This document shows positions 35,543 through 44,782 of a DNA stretch of 64,000 nt, one piece after another (position 1 is the stretch's first letter; every line of letters begins with the position of its first letter). The stretch is from positions 62,001 to 126,000 of the forward strand of contig NZ_JABFHF010000012.1 of assembly GCF_015476655.1 (NCBI RefSeq), in the 5' to 3' direction. The position numbers and the translations under genes were made by a program. The notes beneath the pieces were generated by a model. The model searched no databases and had not been told where the DNA came from. It saw nothing but the letters and a program-made list of their open reading frames with translations. Source of the stretch: Aquiflexum lacus (GTDB taxonomy: Bacteria > Bacteroidota > Bacteroidia > Cytophagales > Cyclobacteriaceae).

Positions 35543-36013
35543 TTACCATGTAGTTTCCCTTAGTTTTGGAAATGCTCTGATGATGTCACTCAAACTGATC
35601 TGACCGACCAATCTATCGTCCTTCATTACAGGAAATCTTCGGATTTTATTATCCAGAAATTTTTGGGCAGCATCAAATAGAGATAAGTCAGGAGAAAGTG
35701 TCATTACATTTTTGGTCATATGTTCTTCTACTGTTCCCGGAAATGCAGGGGTGTTGGAATATTTACCTTTGATGATTTCTTTCAGACAATCTACTTCAGA
35801 GATAATTCCGACAAGATTCCCATCACTGTCCACCACCGGTGCACCTGAAATTTTCCTTTTGGTCAAGAGGTCCAAAACATGATCAATGGTGTCACTGGGA
35901 CGAAAAGTGACAAGGTTGGTAGTCATGTGATCTTTTACTAAAATTGGTGCTGCGGTTTTTTTGGAATCAACCACTCTAACACCTTGAAAGCTTTTTACCA
36001 TAACAAAATACAT
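35543..36013 (-). CDS. Two-CBS-domain protein
   Basis: The 156-residue protein is made of a pair of CBS domains: HMTTNLVTFRPSDTIDHVLDL ending in VDSDGNLVGIISEVDC, then HMTKNVMTLSPDLSLFDAA ending in DDRLVGQISLSDII. Pairs of CBS domains bind adenosyl nucleotides and can sense energy state or regulate a partner. The start could also be the Met five codons further in. It is monocistronic with a perfect terminator. Confidence 0.87.
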   Translation of the reverse strand: MYFVMVKSFQGVRVVDSKKTAAPILVKDHMTTNLVTFRPSDTIDHVLDLLTKRKISGAPVVDSDGNLVGIISEVDCLKEIIKGKYSNTPAFPGTVEEHMTKNVMTLSPDLSLFDAAQKFLDNKIRRFPVMKDDRLVGQISLSDIIRAFPKLRETTW

Positions 36014-36262
36014 TTTTTTTGAGACGAATAATTTAACCCAAAAAAATCAGACATCAAAATCTGATTCTCAGAAAAAATAAATATGCCATATAAATGTTTA
36101 GGAAATCAACTTAATCCATCCTTTTGTCCAATTCAGGGAATAGAAGGTTTTGAATTACATTTTTTAGTCTGACTGAAAGAAGGAAAGTTTAAACGAAGGA
36201 GTTAAACCTAATTTCTGTTTTGCAATCTTAATCCTTTAATCTGAAAATCTCATAGCGTTGGT

Positions 36263-37015
36263 TTATTTGCTTTGATTGGGTGTGAATTCAGTCAAAAATT
36301 CAGTAACCAATGTCCTGTCTATTGTAAGGACCTGTTTGAAAGCATTGGGATCATTTGAAAGGGAAACAGAGGGGTGAGAATAATTACTTTCGGTTGGTCT
36401 AAATGTTTTACAGCTAGCATGGACTTCCTGAAGTTTTCTGGTATTGATGAGTTCGGAAATATGCGATGGTTTTAAGCCTCCTCCTGGCATGATAATGATT
36501 TGATTTGATGCCTGATCCAGCCATTTGAGGATGTTGGACATTCCTTTTGTAACATCATTTTCACCGCCTGAAGTCAATATTCTTTGAAAGCCACAGGAGA
36601 TGATGTCCTCCATGGCTTTTTCTTTATCTCTGCTGATATCAAAAGCCCTATGGAAAGTACATGGTAAATCTTCCACGGCATACATCAGGTATTTGCAGGC
36701 CTCTTTGTCCACATGGCCATTTTTGTCCAATACCCCAAACACAAATCCATCTGCCCCATGAGATTTCAGTATAGCAATATCTTTCCTCATCACATACAAT
36801 TCCTCCGGGGAATACACAAAATCACCTCCTCTTGGTCTGATCATTACAAAAACAGGAATCTGTACCTTTTCCTTCAAAAAAGACAATGCACCGGCACTGG
36901 GGGTCTCGCCGCCTTCACCAAAATCCGAACAGAGTTCCAATCTGTCGATCCCGAATTTCGCTGCTTTCAATCCCGCTTCAATCGTAAAGACGGGAGCTTC
37001 CAATAAAATAGACAT
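36263..37015 (-). CDS. cutC: CutC family protein (copper homeostasis)
   Basis: The 250-residue length is right for the CutC TIM barrel. Typical segments are LLEAPVFTIEAGLKAAKFG, RLELCSDFGEGGETPSAG, VFVMIRPRGGDFVYS, TFHRAFDI and ILTSGGE. CutC is linked to copper handling in some bacteria, although its biochemistry is unsettled. It follows the glycosylasparaginase gene by three bases, so both share a transcript. Confidence 0.93.
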   Translation of the reverse strand: MSILLEAPVFTIEAGLKAAKFGIDRLELCSDFGEGGETPSAGALSFLKEKVQIPVFVMIRPRGGDFVYSPEELYVMRKDIAILKSHGADGFVFGVLDKNGHVDKEACKYLMYAVEDLPCTFHRAFDISRDKEKAMEDIISCGFQRILTSGGENDVTKGMSNILKWLDQASNQIIIMPGGGLKPSHISELINTRKLQEVHASCKTFRPTESNYSHPSVSLSNDPNAFKQVLTIDRTLVTEFLTEFTPNQSK

Positions 37016-37018
37016 ATT

Positions 37019-38002
37019 TTAAAATTTACTTTTTGAGTCGATCAGATCTTTCCCATTGCTATGGTGTCTGGCAAAGTTAAAACCAGGATGAACTGCATAA
37101 GCACCATACTCCCCATCTTTATTAATAGCAAGAAAACCAGCTTGAATATCCTCAATGCCCTTATTTTTGGCAATCAACCTTTTCACTGCCTCTTCACAGG
37201 CTTCTTGTGGAGTTCTACCCTGACGCATCAATTCCACGATCAGAAAACTCCCACAGATCCTGATGATTGATTCTCCTAAACCTGTAGCTGTAGCCGCTCC
37301 TACCTCATCATCAACAAACAGACCTGCCCCAATAATCGGGCTATCTCCCACCCTTCCATGCATCTTATAGGCTAGACCTGAAGTGGTACAAGACCCGGCC
37401 AATTTGCCATCGGCACCTAAAGCAATCATACCGATTGTATCATGGTTTTCAATATTAATGATGGGTTTATACAAAGAAGTTTTTTTCCACTCCTGATACA
37501 GTTCATCGGCTTTGGGACTCAATTTTTCTGATTCCAGAGGAAAACCCTGCGCAATAGCAAATTGCCTTGCACCTTCCCCGGCCAACATGACATGTGGCGT
37601 TTCATCCATCACTTTCCTTGCCAATGATATGGGATGCTTTATTTGTCTGACAAATGCCACAGTCCCACAAGAACCATCACCTTTCATAATGGACGCATCC
37701 AAGGTGGGTATTCCTTCTCGATCCGGCAAACCCTGAAGTCCCACAGAAAGATTATTCATATCCAATTCAGTCACTTTCACCCCTTCTTCCACCGCATCAA
37801 TCAGACTGCCAGTTTCCATCATGACTTCCCATGCCCTGTCATTTGCAGGCATGCCATGGTTCCAGGTTGAGAGAATCAGTGGTTTGAATTTCTCATTGCT
37901 GTTTTTTTGAACAGGATTGGCGCAGGATTCCAATATTCCACCAGGCAAAAGTAAAGTTGAGGAAAGAAGTGTTTTTTTTATAAATGATCTCCGATCAGAC
38001 AT
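37019..38002 (-). CDS. N4-(beta-N-acetylglucosaminyl)-L-asparaginase family protein with Tat-like signal
   Basis: I take the ATG at 38002, giving MSDRRSFIKKTLLSS, a Tat-type signal; an ATG at 38026 would add eight residues. This is an Ntn hydrolase; the autocleavage site and nucleophile threonine are in NHDTIGMIALG. Other family parts are STWNHGMPAND, GDSPIIGAGLFVDDEVGA and GESIIRICGS. It should cut the GlcNAc-Asn bond after glycopeptide proteolysis, in the periplasm. The CutC gene follows three bases downstream. Confidence 0.88.
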   Translation of the reverse strand: MSDRRSFIKKTLLSSTLLLPGGILESCANPVQKNSNEKFKPLILSTWNHGMPANDRAWEVMMETGSLIDAVEEGVKVTELDMNNLSVGLQGLPDREGIPTLDASIMKGDGSCGTVAFVRQIKHPISLARKVMDETPHVMLAGEGARQFAIAQGFPLESEKLSPKADELYQEWKKTSLYKPIINIENHDTIGMIALGADGKLAGSCTTSGLAYKMHGRVGDSPIIGAGLFVDDEVGAATATGLGESIIRICGSFLIVELMRQGRTPQEACEEAVKRLIAKNKGIEDIQAGFLAINKDGEYGAYAVHPGFNFARHHSNGKDLIDSKSKF

Positions 38003-38184
38003 GTTGATTTTTTTGAGCTGAAACATAAAATTAATTCAGGAATAAAGATTCAAAAAAATTCGCATAAATATATTTGGCATCGTTGATTTTTTTGAGGAAG
38101 TTAGGGATGTGATGGATGAGGATGAATTTATCAGATGACAGATGACCGATGTCTGGTTTAAGATCTAAACCATCGAAATTGGCC

Positions 38185-38252
38185 GTCATTCTGAACGAGC
38201 ATAGTAAAAGTCTGAAATTAATATGAACTAACCAGCGAAGTGAAGAATCTCT
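38185..38252. repeat. GTCATTCTGAAC...GAAGTGAAGAATCTC dispersed repeat and a partial second copy
   Basis: The two ends match the style of the common GTCATTCTGAGCG...GAAGAATCT repeats seen between genes in many bacteria, with an unusual 45-base insert in the middle. A 31-base piece (38187-38217) recurs at 38313-38343 with 26 of 31 positions identical. Confidence 0.55.
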
Positions 38253-38434
38253 TGAGGAACAGGGAAAGGATGAATATAGCAAGAAACAGTTCAAAGTCCG
38301 AAATACATCCTTCATACTGAAAGAGCCTAGTAAAACTTTGAAACAAAAAAACGTCCTTTTGCAAAGTGAAAGCCTGCCCCACAGAATTTCGAAGACTCTC
38401 TAGCCGGAAAAATTGACCCCATTTTGATAGATTC

Positions 38435-38531
38435 TTATGTCTTGACTCTTGGCTTCCCGATATTCGGGACAGGCATTGGTTCTTGGCTCTTGTTTCTTGA
38501 CTCTCGCATCTCGCTTCTAATCTCTCGCTTC
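38435..38531 (+). repeat. Heptamer tandem array, TTGNNTC family, interrupted
   Basis: Three units (38435-38455) are followed by a 20-base insert carrying a CCCGA-TAT-TCGGG hairpin (38456-38475). Eight more units follow (38476-38531), the last four of TCGCTTC/TAATCTC type. The insert breaks the phase by one base. The array ends 13 bases before the creatininase ATG. Confidence 0.75.
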
Positions 38532-38544
38532 TAAAAAAACCAAC

Positions 38545-39306
38545 ATGCGACCATACATACTTGCAGAAAATAACTGGAAAAACTTAAAGGATTTTAGATT
38601 TGAATTGGCGGTTTTACCTTGGGGTGCCACAGAGGCACATAATTACCACATGCCTTATGGTACTGATATATTTGAAGCAGACGCTGTGGCAGCAGGAGCG
38701 GGTAAATATGCTTGGGAAAAAGGTGCAAAAGTTGTCATTCTACCCACGATTCCATTTGGGGTAAACACGGGACAGAGTGATATCTATCTGGATATCAATA
38801 TGAACCCAAGTACCCAAATGGCTATCCTCAAAGATATTCTGACTGTATTGGACAGACAGGGAATCAAGAAGTTTCTGATCGTGAACAGTCACGGTGGCAA
38901 TGATTTCAAAACGATGTTAAGGGAATTGGGATTAATTTTTCCTGAAATGATGTTGATGACCTGTAACTGGTTTCAGGCATTGGACAAAACCAAGTATTTT
39001 GAAATTGAAGGAGATCATGCCGATGAAATGGAAAGCAGTTTGATCTTACACCTTCACCCTGAATTAGTGTCGCCACTGGAAGAGGCCGGAGAAGGGAAAG
39101 AGAAAATATCCGTGATTCCGGGTTTGAGGGAAAAATGGGCCTGGGCTGAAAGAAAGTGGTCGCAGGTCACAGAAGATACAGGAATCGGAAATCCTAAAAA
39201 AGCAACTTCTGAGAAGGGAAAGCGGTATTTTGAAGATATATGTGAGAAGGTGGGGAAATTGATGGTGGATATTTGTGAGGCGGATGCTAGGGAGTTATAC
39301 AAGTGA
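38545..39306 (+). CDS. Creatininase family amidohydrolase
   Basis: The 253-residue protein has the metal-binding pattern of the creatininase fold: LPWGATEAHNYHMPYGTD (Glu, His, Asp), VNSHGGND and EGDHADEMESSLILH (Glu). The family includes creatininase and mycofactocin or FAPy-type amidohydrolases, so the substrate is undetermined. The start lies directly after a heptamer array. It ends nine bases before the stop of the convergent FG-GAP gene, with no terminator between. Confidence 0.88.
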   Translation: MRPYILAENNWKNLKDFRFELAVLPWGATEAHNYHMPYGTDIFEADAVAAGAGKYAWEKGAKVVILPTIPFGVNTGQSDIYLDINMNPSTQMAILKDILTVLDRQGIKKFLIVNSHGGNDFKTMLRELGLIFPEMMLMTCNWFQALDKTKYFEIEGDHADEMESSLILHLHPELVSPLEEAGEGKEKISVIPGLREKWAWAERKWSQVTEDTGIGNPKKATSEKGKRYFEDICEKVGKLMVDICEADARELYK

Positions 39307-39315
39307 AACCAAACT

Positions 39316-42300
39316 TCAAAATTTCAGATCCAAGAGATTCCCCTTGTAATCCACTCCTTTCAATGAGACTGCGTTTTCAGGAATTGTGATAGATTTACCA
39401 GAATTGGAATAAAATCCAGATCTATTGAAAATTTCGATCTTTTGGGTTCTACCATTTTCAAACTCAATTAATACCGTGTGAATCCCATTTGGTGGTATGA
39501 TGGAGCTATTTTCGTTCTGAGTTACAGTTTGATGTGCCAATAGTTCCCCCCTATTTTGAGTGGATAAGTATAAGGGCTTGCCATCAACTTCCGTTAATAT
39601 TGCCATGGATTTCGCATCACCGGGAACAACAAACCCACTTTCATGGGAGCGCACCGCTTCAAATCCACCTTTGCCGTCACCCAACAGCAATAGACCGTTA
39701 AAAGCATCATACCTACCTGAGAAAACTTCATTGCCATAATCATTGCCAATCATTAAAACATCCAAATTGCCGTCTCCATTTATATCATCTACTACCATAC
39801 CATTTACCGGAGCAAATTGTGCCAAGATGGGCAATTCTTGGATTTTGAATTTTCCATTTCCCAAGTTTTCCAAATAACTTGTTCGGTCATAATTCCCCTT
39901 CAACACCAAAGCTCCTTCCAATTCTTCCTCAGTAAAAAAATCGCCCTCTGTAATCCGGGCATACTCTTTATACCAGTCAAACTTTCTCCTGAATAATGTA
40001 CTCTGTCCGTACAAGTCATCCCAAAAATGCACAGGTACGGATATATAGCCTCCACCCATTTCTGATTTGAAATAAGAAAATACCACAGGGTCTGTACTTC
40101 TGTTGCCATCAAAATCCTTCCCATAAACGGTCACAGGCCTGATTTCACTGGCATGGTAATAGTTATTTGCTCCAAGATTACCAACTACATAGTCCATCAT
40201 ACCATCTGAGTTGAAATCTCCAGCAACAATGCTGTTCCACCAGCCAAAATGATTTTGTACCCCGGTTTCGGTGAAAGACTCAAATCCAGCGCCATTGTTC
40301 CTGAAAAAGGAAATAGGCATCAATTCCCCAACCACTACCAAATCCACCAAGCCATCCCCGTCAAAATCTGTCCAAATGGCATCGGTTACCATACCCACAT
40401 TTCGCAATTCAGGAGCGAGCTGATCGGTTACATCAACCAGTTTGCCCTGCTTGTTCATTAACAGAAAAGACATATCAGGAAACGGAAATTGTCCAATAGG
40501 ACTACGCCCTCCAACGAAAAGGTCCATGTAACCATCTCCATTAAAATCTGCTGCTCTTACGACAGAACCACTGGCTTTTATTGAATCCAAGGCTTCCAAT
40601 GATCTTGTGAAATTTCCTTTCCCATCATTTATGTAAACTCTGTCTAAATACTCCGCTGCATCCGGGACAAATTCAGAACTACCAGAAACCATATAAAGGT
40701 CAAGGTCCCCATCCCCATCAAGATCAAATAGTACCATTCCCATTTCCTCATACTTTCGGTCTTCCCCTTCTTGGAACATCTCTATTTCAGTAAAAATCCC
40801 ATCAGCATGTTGAATAAAAATACTGGGAGAATATCCAGCGGCACTACCAACAATAAAATCTTCCGTTCCATCTCCATTAATGTCACCCACAACCAAACTT
40901 GGACCAAATTGCGTTAACTTATGGGGAATGGTCCGCTGAACGTTATAATCAATCTTATCATCTTCCTGATGGACGAAATCTAAACCTTTTTCTGCTGTGA
41001 CCTTCTTAAGCAACTGATCAACCTTTTTGGGTGTGAAAGGAAAATCAAGTCCTTTCAAATCAGCTGAGCTAGCCTTTTGATGCTCTAATTCCAATACTTG
41101 ATTCGCCGCTATCGATTTAAAAACCTGATATTTACCATCTTGCCAGTAAATTTCCAAAGATGAAATATTTTCTCTTTCTCCAAGTCCGAAATGAACCACA
41201 TCTTCTACAGCAGACATATATCCTCTTGAAAGATGCTGCTCGTGATAAAGAAACGTACCGTCCTCAAAGCGTAAAACCAACTTGGCTCCAATTCCCATAG
41301 GATTACTGCTACTACCCTTTAATTTGACACGAAAAAAATTAGGCTTTGTCTTTTGTTGATTGGTTTTGTTTTCAAAAACAAAAGCAGGATCATTGATATT
41401 GTTGACTACGTAATCGAGATCACCATCCCCATCCAGGTCTACGAAGACAGCACCATTGGAAAAAGAAGCCTGATTCAAACCCCAGGATTTACCTACATCT
41501 TCAAAGGTCCAATCTCCCATATTTTTGAATGAGTAATTTGGGATTTTGACAATTGGAATTGAATCAAGAAGCTGCCGTACAGAGGCAACACTACCAACAT
41601 CTGCTCTATAATTGGCAAAATCTTTATCTGTAATGTCTCTTGGAAAACCATTGGTAATCAACAAATCCCTCTGTCCGTCATTATCCATGTCAACAAAAAG
41701 CGGCGACCAGGACCAATCAGTTTGATAAACACCTGCCATAAACCCAATCTCACTAAAAGGGACCCCTGGCCCATTTCCTAAATGAAGCATGTTACGTACA
41801 TGTTGGTACTCATAGTCCCATTCTTCATTATTGATATATTTTTGATAGGAATTTTTCGCAATGGTGGTTTTCTTCCTGAAATTCGTTTCTCCCAACATAT
41901 CCAAAGTAATGATGTCCAGATAGCCATCGTTGTTATAATCAGCAATATCTGATCCCATAGAAAACATACTCTGATGCCGGATATAGGCCCGGGTTTGGTT
42001 GGAAAAAGTCCCGTCCTGATTGTTGATGTACAATATATCATTAGGCATATAGTCATTGCTGATATACATATCCAACCAACCATCTTGATTGATATCCGCA
42101 ACAGCAATTCCCAATCCAAATCCCTCAATGGTTATCCCTGCATCTAAAGTCACATCGGAAAAAGTTCCATTTCCATTGTTCCTATAAAGTCTATCATTAT
42201 TGATGGCTGAACCATCCGTAATTTTTTCTCTAAAATTGGACGGTACTCCTTTTACCTGTTCATTATTTAAAACATATAGATCCAAAAATCCATCATTGTC

Positions 42301-42843
42301 ATAGTCAAAAAAAGTAGCCATCATGCTGTTTCCAGCCTCTGCAATTCCATACTCGGATGCCAATTCTTTAAAAGTGGGCTTACCATCTGCATCCAAACCC
42401 TGATTAACAAAGAGCATATTGGCTCTTCTTTCTTTATCCGGGAACATGGCTGCACAAACATAAATGTCCAACCAGCCATCCCCATTGATGTCAACAACAG
42501 TTACACCTGTACTCCATCGCTCAGGTGCTGTGGTACCAGAGTGCTCTGAAATGTCTTCGAATTGGAAATTACCTTTATTTAAATAAAGCGCATTGGGAAC
42601 TTGGCTTCCTGTGAAATACAGGTCAGGAAGTCCATCATTGTTAAAATCTCCTACTGCTACTCCTCCCCCATTAAAGATATATTCATCTGTAAGAATGTTA
42701 AAAGTATCTGATTCAACAATTCTGTTATTGAATTCAATTCCTGTTGATTTTGCAGTTCTCAATTCAAAAAGCGTATCAGCTTCCTTGGTGCAGGATAATA
42801 AAACAAGCAAGAACAAACTGAATGGTATCAAAATATTTCTCAT
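39316..42843 (-). CDS. FG-GAP/VCBS repeat lipoprotein with ASPIC/UnbV domain
   Basis: The 1175-residue protein has a lipoprotein signal (LLVLLSCTKEAD). It contains at least 13 calcium-loop motifs of the type DxNxDGxxDxxx (DFNNDGLPDLYF, DINGDGWLDIYV, DLDGDGDLDYVV and others), giving beta-propeller blades. The middle (about residues 500-580) holds an ASPIC/UnbV domain with GIGAKLVLRFEDG and HFGLGERENISSLEI. Such proteins often follow SusC/SusD genes and probably bind surface ligands. A terminator after SusD lies between, so it may have its own promoter. No enzyme domain is seen. Confidence 0.9.
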   Translation of the reverse strand: MRNILIPFSLFLLVLLSCTKEADTLFELRTAKSTGIEFNNRIVESDTFNILTDEYIFNGGGVAVGDFNNDGLPDLYFTGSQVPNALYLNKGNFQFEDISEHSGTTAPERWSTGVTVVDINGDGWLDIYVCAAMFPDKERRANMLFVNQGLDADGKPTFKELASEYGIAEAGNSMMATFFDYDNDGFLDLYVLNNEQVKGVPSNFREKITDGSAINNDRLYRNNGNGTFSDVTLDAGITIEGFGLGIAVADINQDGWLDMYISNDYMPNDILYINNQDGTFSNQTRAYIRHQSMFSMGSDIADYNNDGYLDIITLDMLGETNFRKKTTIAKNSYQKYINNEEWDYEYQHVRNMLHLGNGPGVPFSEIGFMAGVYQTDWSWSPLFVDMDNDGQRDLLITNGFPRDITDKDFANYRADVGSVASVRQLLDSIPIVKIPNYSFKNMGDWTFEDVGKSWGLNQASFSNGAVFVDLDGDGDLDYVVNNINDPAFVFENKTNQQKTKPNFFRVKLKGSSSNPMGIGAKLVLRFEDGTFLYHEQHLSRGYMSAVEDVVHFGLGERENISSLEIYWQDGKYQVFKSIAANQVLELEHQKASSADLKGLDFPFTPKKVDQLLKKVTAEKGLDFVHQEDDKIDYNVQRTIPHKLTQFGPSLVVGDINGDGTEDFIVGSAAGYSPSIFIQHADGIFTEIEMFQEGEDRKYEEMGMVLFDLDGDGDLDLYMVSGSSEFVPDAAEYLDRVYINDGKGNFTRSLEALDSIKASGSVVRAADFNGDGYMDLFVGGRSPIGQFPFPDMSFLLMNKQGKLVDVTDQLAPELRNVGMVTDAIWTDFDGDGLVDLVVVGELMPISFFRNNGAGFESFTETGVQNHFGWWNSIVAGDFNSDGMMDYVVGNLGANNYYHASEIRPVTVYGKDFDGNRSTDPVVFSYFKSEMGGGYISVPVHFWDDLYGQSTLFRRKFDWYKEYARITEGDFFTEEELEGALVLKGNYDRTSYLENLGNGKFKIQELPILAQFAPVNGMVVDDINGDGNLDVLMIGNDYGNEVFSGRYDAFNGLLLLGDGKGGFEAVRSHESGFVVPGDAKSMAILTEVDGKPLYLSTQNRGELLAHQTVTQNENSSIIPPNGIHTVLIEFENGRTQKIEIFNRSGFYSNSGKSITIPENAVSLKGVDYKGNLLDLKF

Positions 42844-42941
42844 GCGGCATTTGTGGGTTGATTCCAGCGATTAGAGATTTCAAATTAAAGCTAAATAGCC
42901 TTTATCTAAATTGATTTCCAAAGAATTTTTAAAAACAGTAT

Positions 42942-42976
42942 AAAAAATCAAAGAGATGACCAAAAGCCATCTCTTT
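42942..42976 (-). terminator. Terminator after susD
   Basis: AAAGAGATG (42950-42958) pairs with CATCTCTTT (42968-42976) with a nine-base loop. On the minus strand it is followed by a T run (complement of 42942-42947). It lies 29 bases after the SusD stop and precedes the FG-GAP gene, so read-through may be partial. Confidence 0.75.
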
Positions 42977-43004
42977 AAAATTGATTATAAATCGGTAAGT
43001 CAAA

Positions 43005-44735
43005 TTAATACCCAGGGTTTTGAACCAACTTGTCTGATCCCATCAAATCGACTTGATTTTGTGGTAGTGGAAGCAATTCATCTCTTCCAGGCGTGAAACT
43101 TGAACCGCCCAAAGCTGCTTGAAGTAATTGACCATCGTGAGCAAAGTATCTATCCAATTCTTGCTTAGCAATCCCCCAACGAACTAAATCATAAAATCTA
43201 TGACCTTCCATACCCAATTCCAACTTTCTTTCGAATCGAACGGCATCACGTGCCAAATTGGCATCTGTCCAAGGAGTATTGTATAAGGAGACCTCATAGT
43301 TAGCAGCGGAGTTACCATTATCTCTTACGAGATCAGAATTCTGTGCACGCTCTCTGACCAAATTGGTATATTCTCTCGCTTTTTCTAGATTGCCTAGCTC
43401 CACTTCTGCTTCCGCTGCCATCAAAAGGACATCTGCAAAGCGTATGATCATAAAGTTGATACCTGTGTAGCCCGGTGTCCATGAAGAGTTATCTTGGAAA
43501 GATCCCTGTTCGGACCGCTTATACACATATTTTTTAGGAGAAAAAGGACCACCATTAGGTTGGTTACGAATCCAAGCCTCACCTGGGTGATCTATCCAAT
43601 CTAAATAAGGAATACCTCTTCTACCAACAGTATGGTCTAATCTAGGATCTAAGGTGCCTTGATCTGGTGTATGCGCTTCTGCGGAAGTCACACCTTGATC
43701 ATTAGCAACGCGATTTGCTGGCTGGTTAAAGGAATTATCCAATAAAGGAAGCCCATTAGTAGTTCTGAAAGAATTCACAAATGAAAAGCTTGGTTGAAAG
43801 AATCCACAGCAGTTACCTGGACCATTAGGACCAGTATTGTAAGGGAAATTTAAATCAAACTCAGGATTTGCATTATTCACCGAACCGGTACCCGCGGCGG
43901 ACTGGTATGCCCAAATAGACTCCTGATGGTTATCATTAGCTCCTCGGAACATATCCTCATAATACGGTACAAGTCCATACTTTAGACCGTTGCTTGTTAC
44001 ACCATTTACTATGATATCATCAAATAACTGCTTTGCACCTGCAAAATCTTTTGCATACATCAACGTTTTTGCAAGGTAGCTTTTAGCCGCCCATGAATTA
44101 ACACGCCCTACTTGTGGTTGTGTAGGAGGAAGATTATCCGCGGCGAATGTAAACTCTCGAATGATGTAAGGAAGAACATCCTGATCATTTGCCAAATCTT
44201 CTAAGCCAGCTCCATAATCGATGTCTTTTTCTATGATGGGAACTTTATTAAAATTTCTCCACAATTGAAAATAATAATGACCTTTAAGAAATCGTGCCTG
44301 AGCTTCAATATCTAATGCTTGAGCATCAGTAACTCCTGCATCTCTAGAGTCCAATAATCGCAACACGTTATTAGATCGTGCAATTCCTTCATATAAACCA
44401 TTCCAATTTTCTTCAAGTATTGATACAGTAGGATCAGTATCGAAACGTTGAATAGGATTTATGGTATTGAAGTCACCAGGGTCTGTACCTTTATTGGCAT
44501 CCCCACCGCGGATGCTACCCCATACCCAATTGGAAGGAGAAGCTAATCTTTGATTCCGTCCATTCACTTGCGAATAGGCTGCAATAAGAGCTGCATTCAA
44601 TCCATCAAGTGATCTAAGCTGAGCTTCTGAAAGCTGACCTACTACGGGTACCTCCAGAAAATCATCACAACTAGTCGCAAACAACATCAATCCTGCTGCA
44701 AGTGTAGCTGCTATTTGAAATTTAAATCTTTTCAT
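43005..44735 (-). CDS. SusD/RagB family surface glycan-binding lipoprotein
   Basis: I take the ATG at 44735 (MKRFKFQIAATLAAGLM); a start at 44762 would add nine residues. The lipobox is FATSCDDFLEVP, with the cysteine at residue 23. The 576-residue protein shows SusD helices LLDSRDAGVTDAQALDIEAQ, RFLKGHYYFQLWRNF, RFADVLLMAAEAEVELG and a C-terminal REFERKLELG-type segment (ERKLELGMEGHRFYDLVRWG). It binds the substrate at the cell surface as the lid of the SusC transporter. The nature of the substrate is not readable. Confidence 0.95.
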   Translation of the reverse strand: MKRFKFQIAATLAAGLMLFATSCDDFLEVPVVGQLSEAQLRSLDGLNAALIAAYSQVNGRNQRLASPSNWVWGSIRGGDANKGTDPGDFNTINPIQRFDTDPTVSILEENWNGLYEGIARSNNVLRLLDSRDAGVTDAQALDIEAQARFLKGHYYFQLWRNFNKVPIIEKDIDYGAGLEDLANDQDVLPYIIREFTFAADNLPPTQPQVGRVNSWAAKSYLAKTLMYAKDFAGAKQLFDDIIVNGVTSNGLKYGLVPYYEDMFRGANDNHQESIWAYQSAAGTGSVNNANPEFDLNFPYNTGPNGPGNCCGFFQPSFSFVNSFRTTNGLPLLDNSFNQPANRVANDQGVTSAEAHTPDQGTLDPRLDHTVGRRGIPYLDWIDHPGEAWIRNQPNGGPFSPKKYVYKRSEQGSFQDNSSWTPGYTGINFMIIRFADVLLMAAEAEVELGNLEKAREYTNLVRERAQNSDLVRDNGNSAANYEVSLYNTPWTDANLARDAVRFERKLELGMEGHRFYDLVRWGIAKQELDRYFAHDGQLLQAALGGSSFTPGRDELLPLPQNQVDLMGSDKLVQNPGY

Positions 44736-44782
44736 AATTAAATTAACTTTATAAAATAACAATTGTTTATTTTCCTATCGGA

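Larger units (their letters stand above)
38003..38544. other. Roughly 520-bp repeat-rich spacer
   Basis: Nothing here looks coding. It contains a GTCATTCTGA-type dispersed repeat (38185-38252), a second diverged copy of its first half (38313-38343) and a heptamer array (38435-38531). A possible promoter for the creatininase gene must lie at its right end. Confidence 0.5.

Noticed and set aside
38031-38315. 94-codon minus-strand frame in the spacer before the creatininase gene
   Set aside because: It covers the dispersed repeat copies and has no domain or neighbour support.
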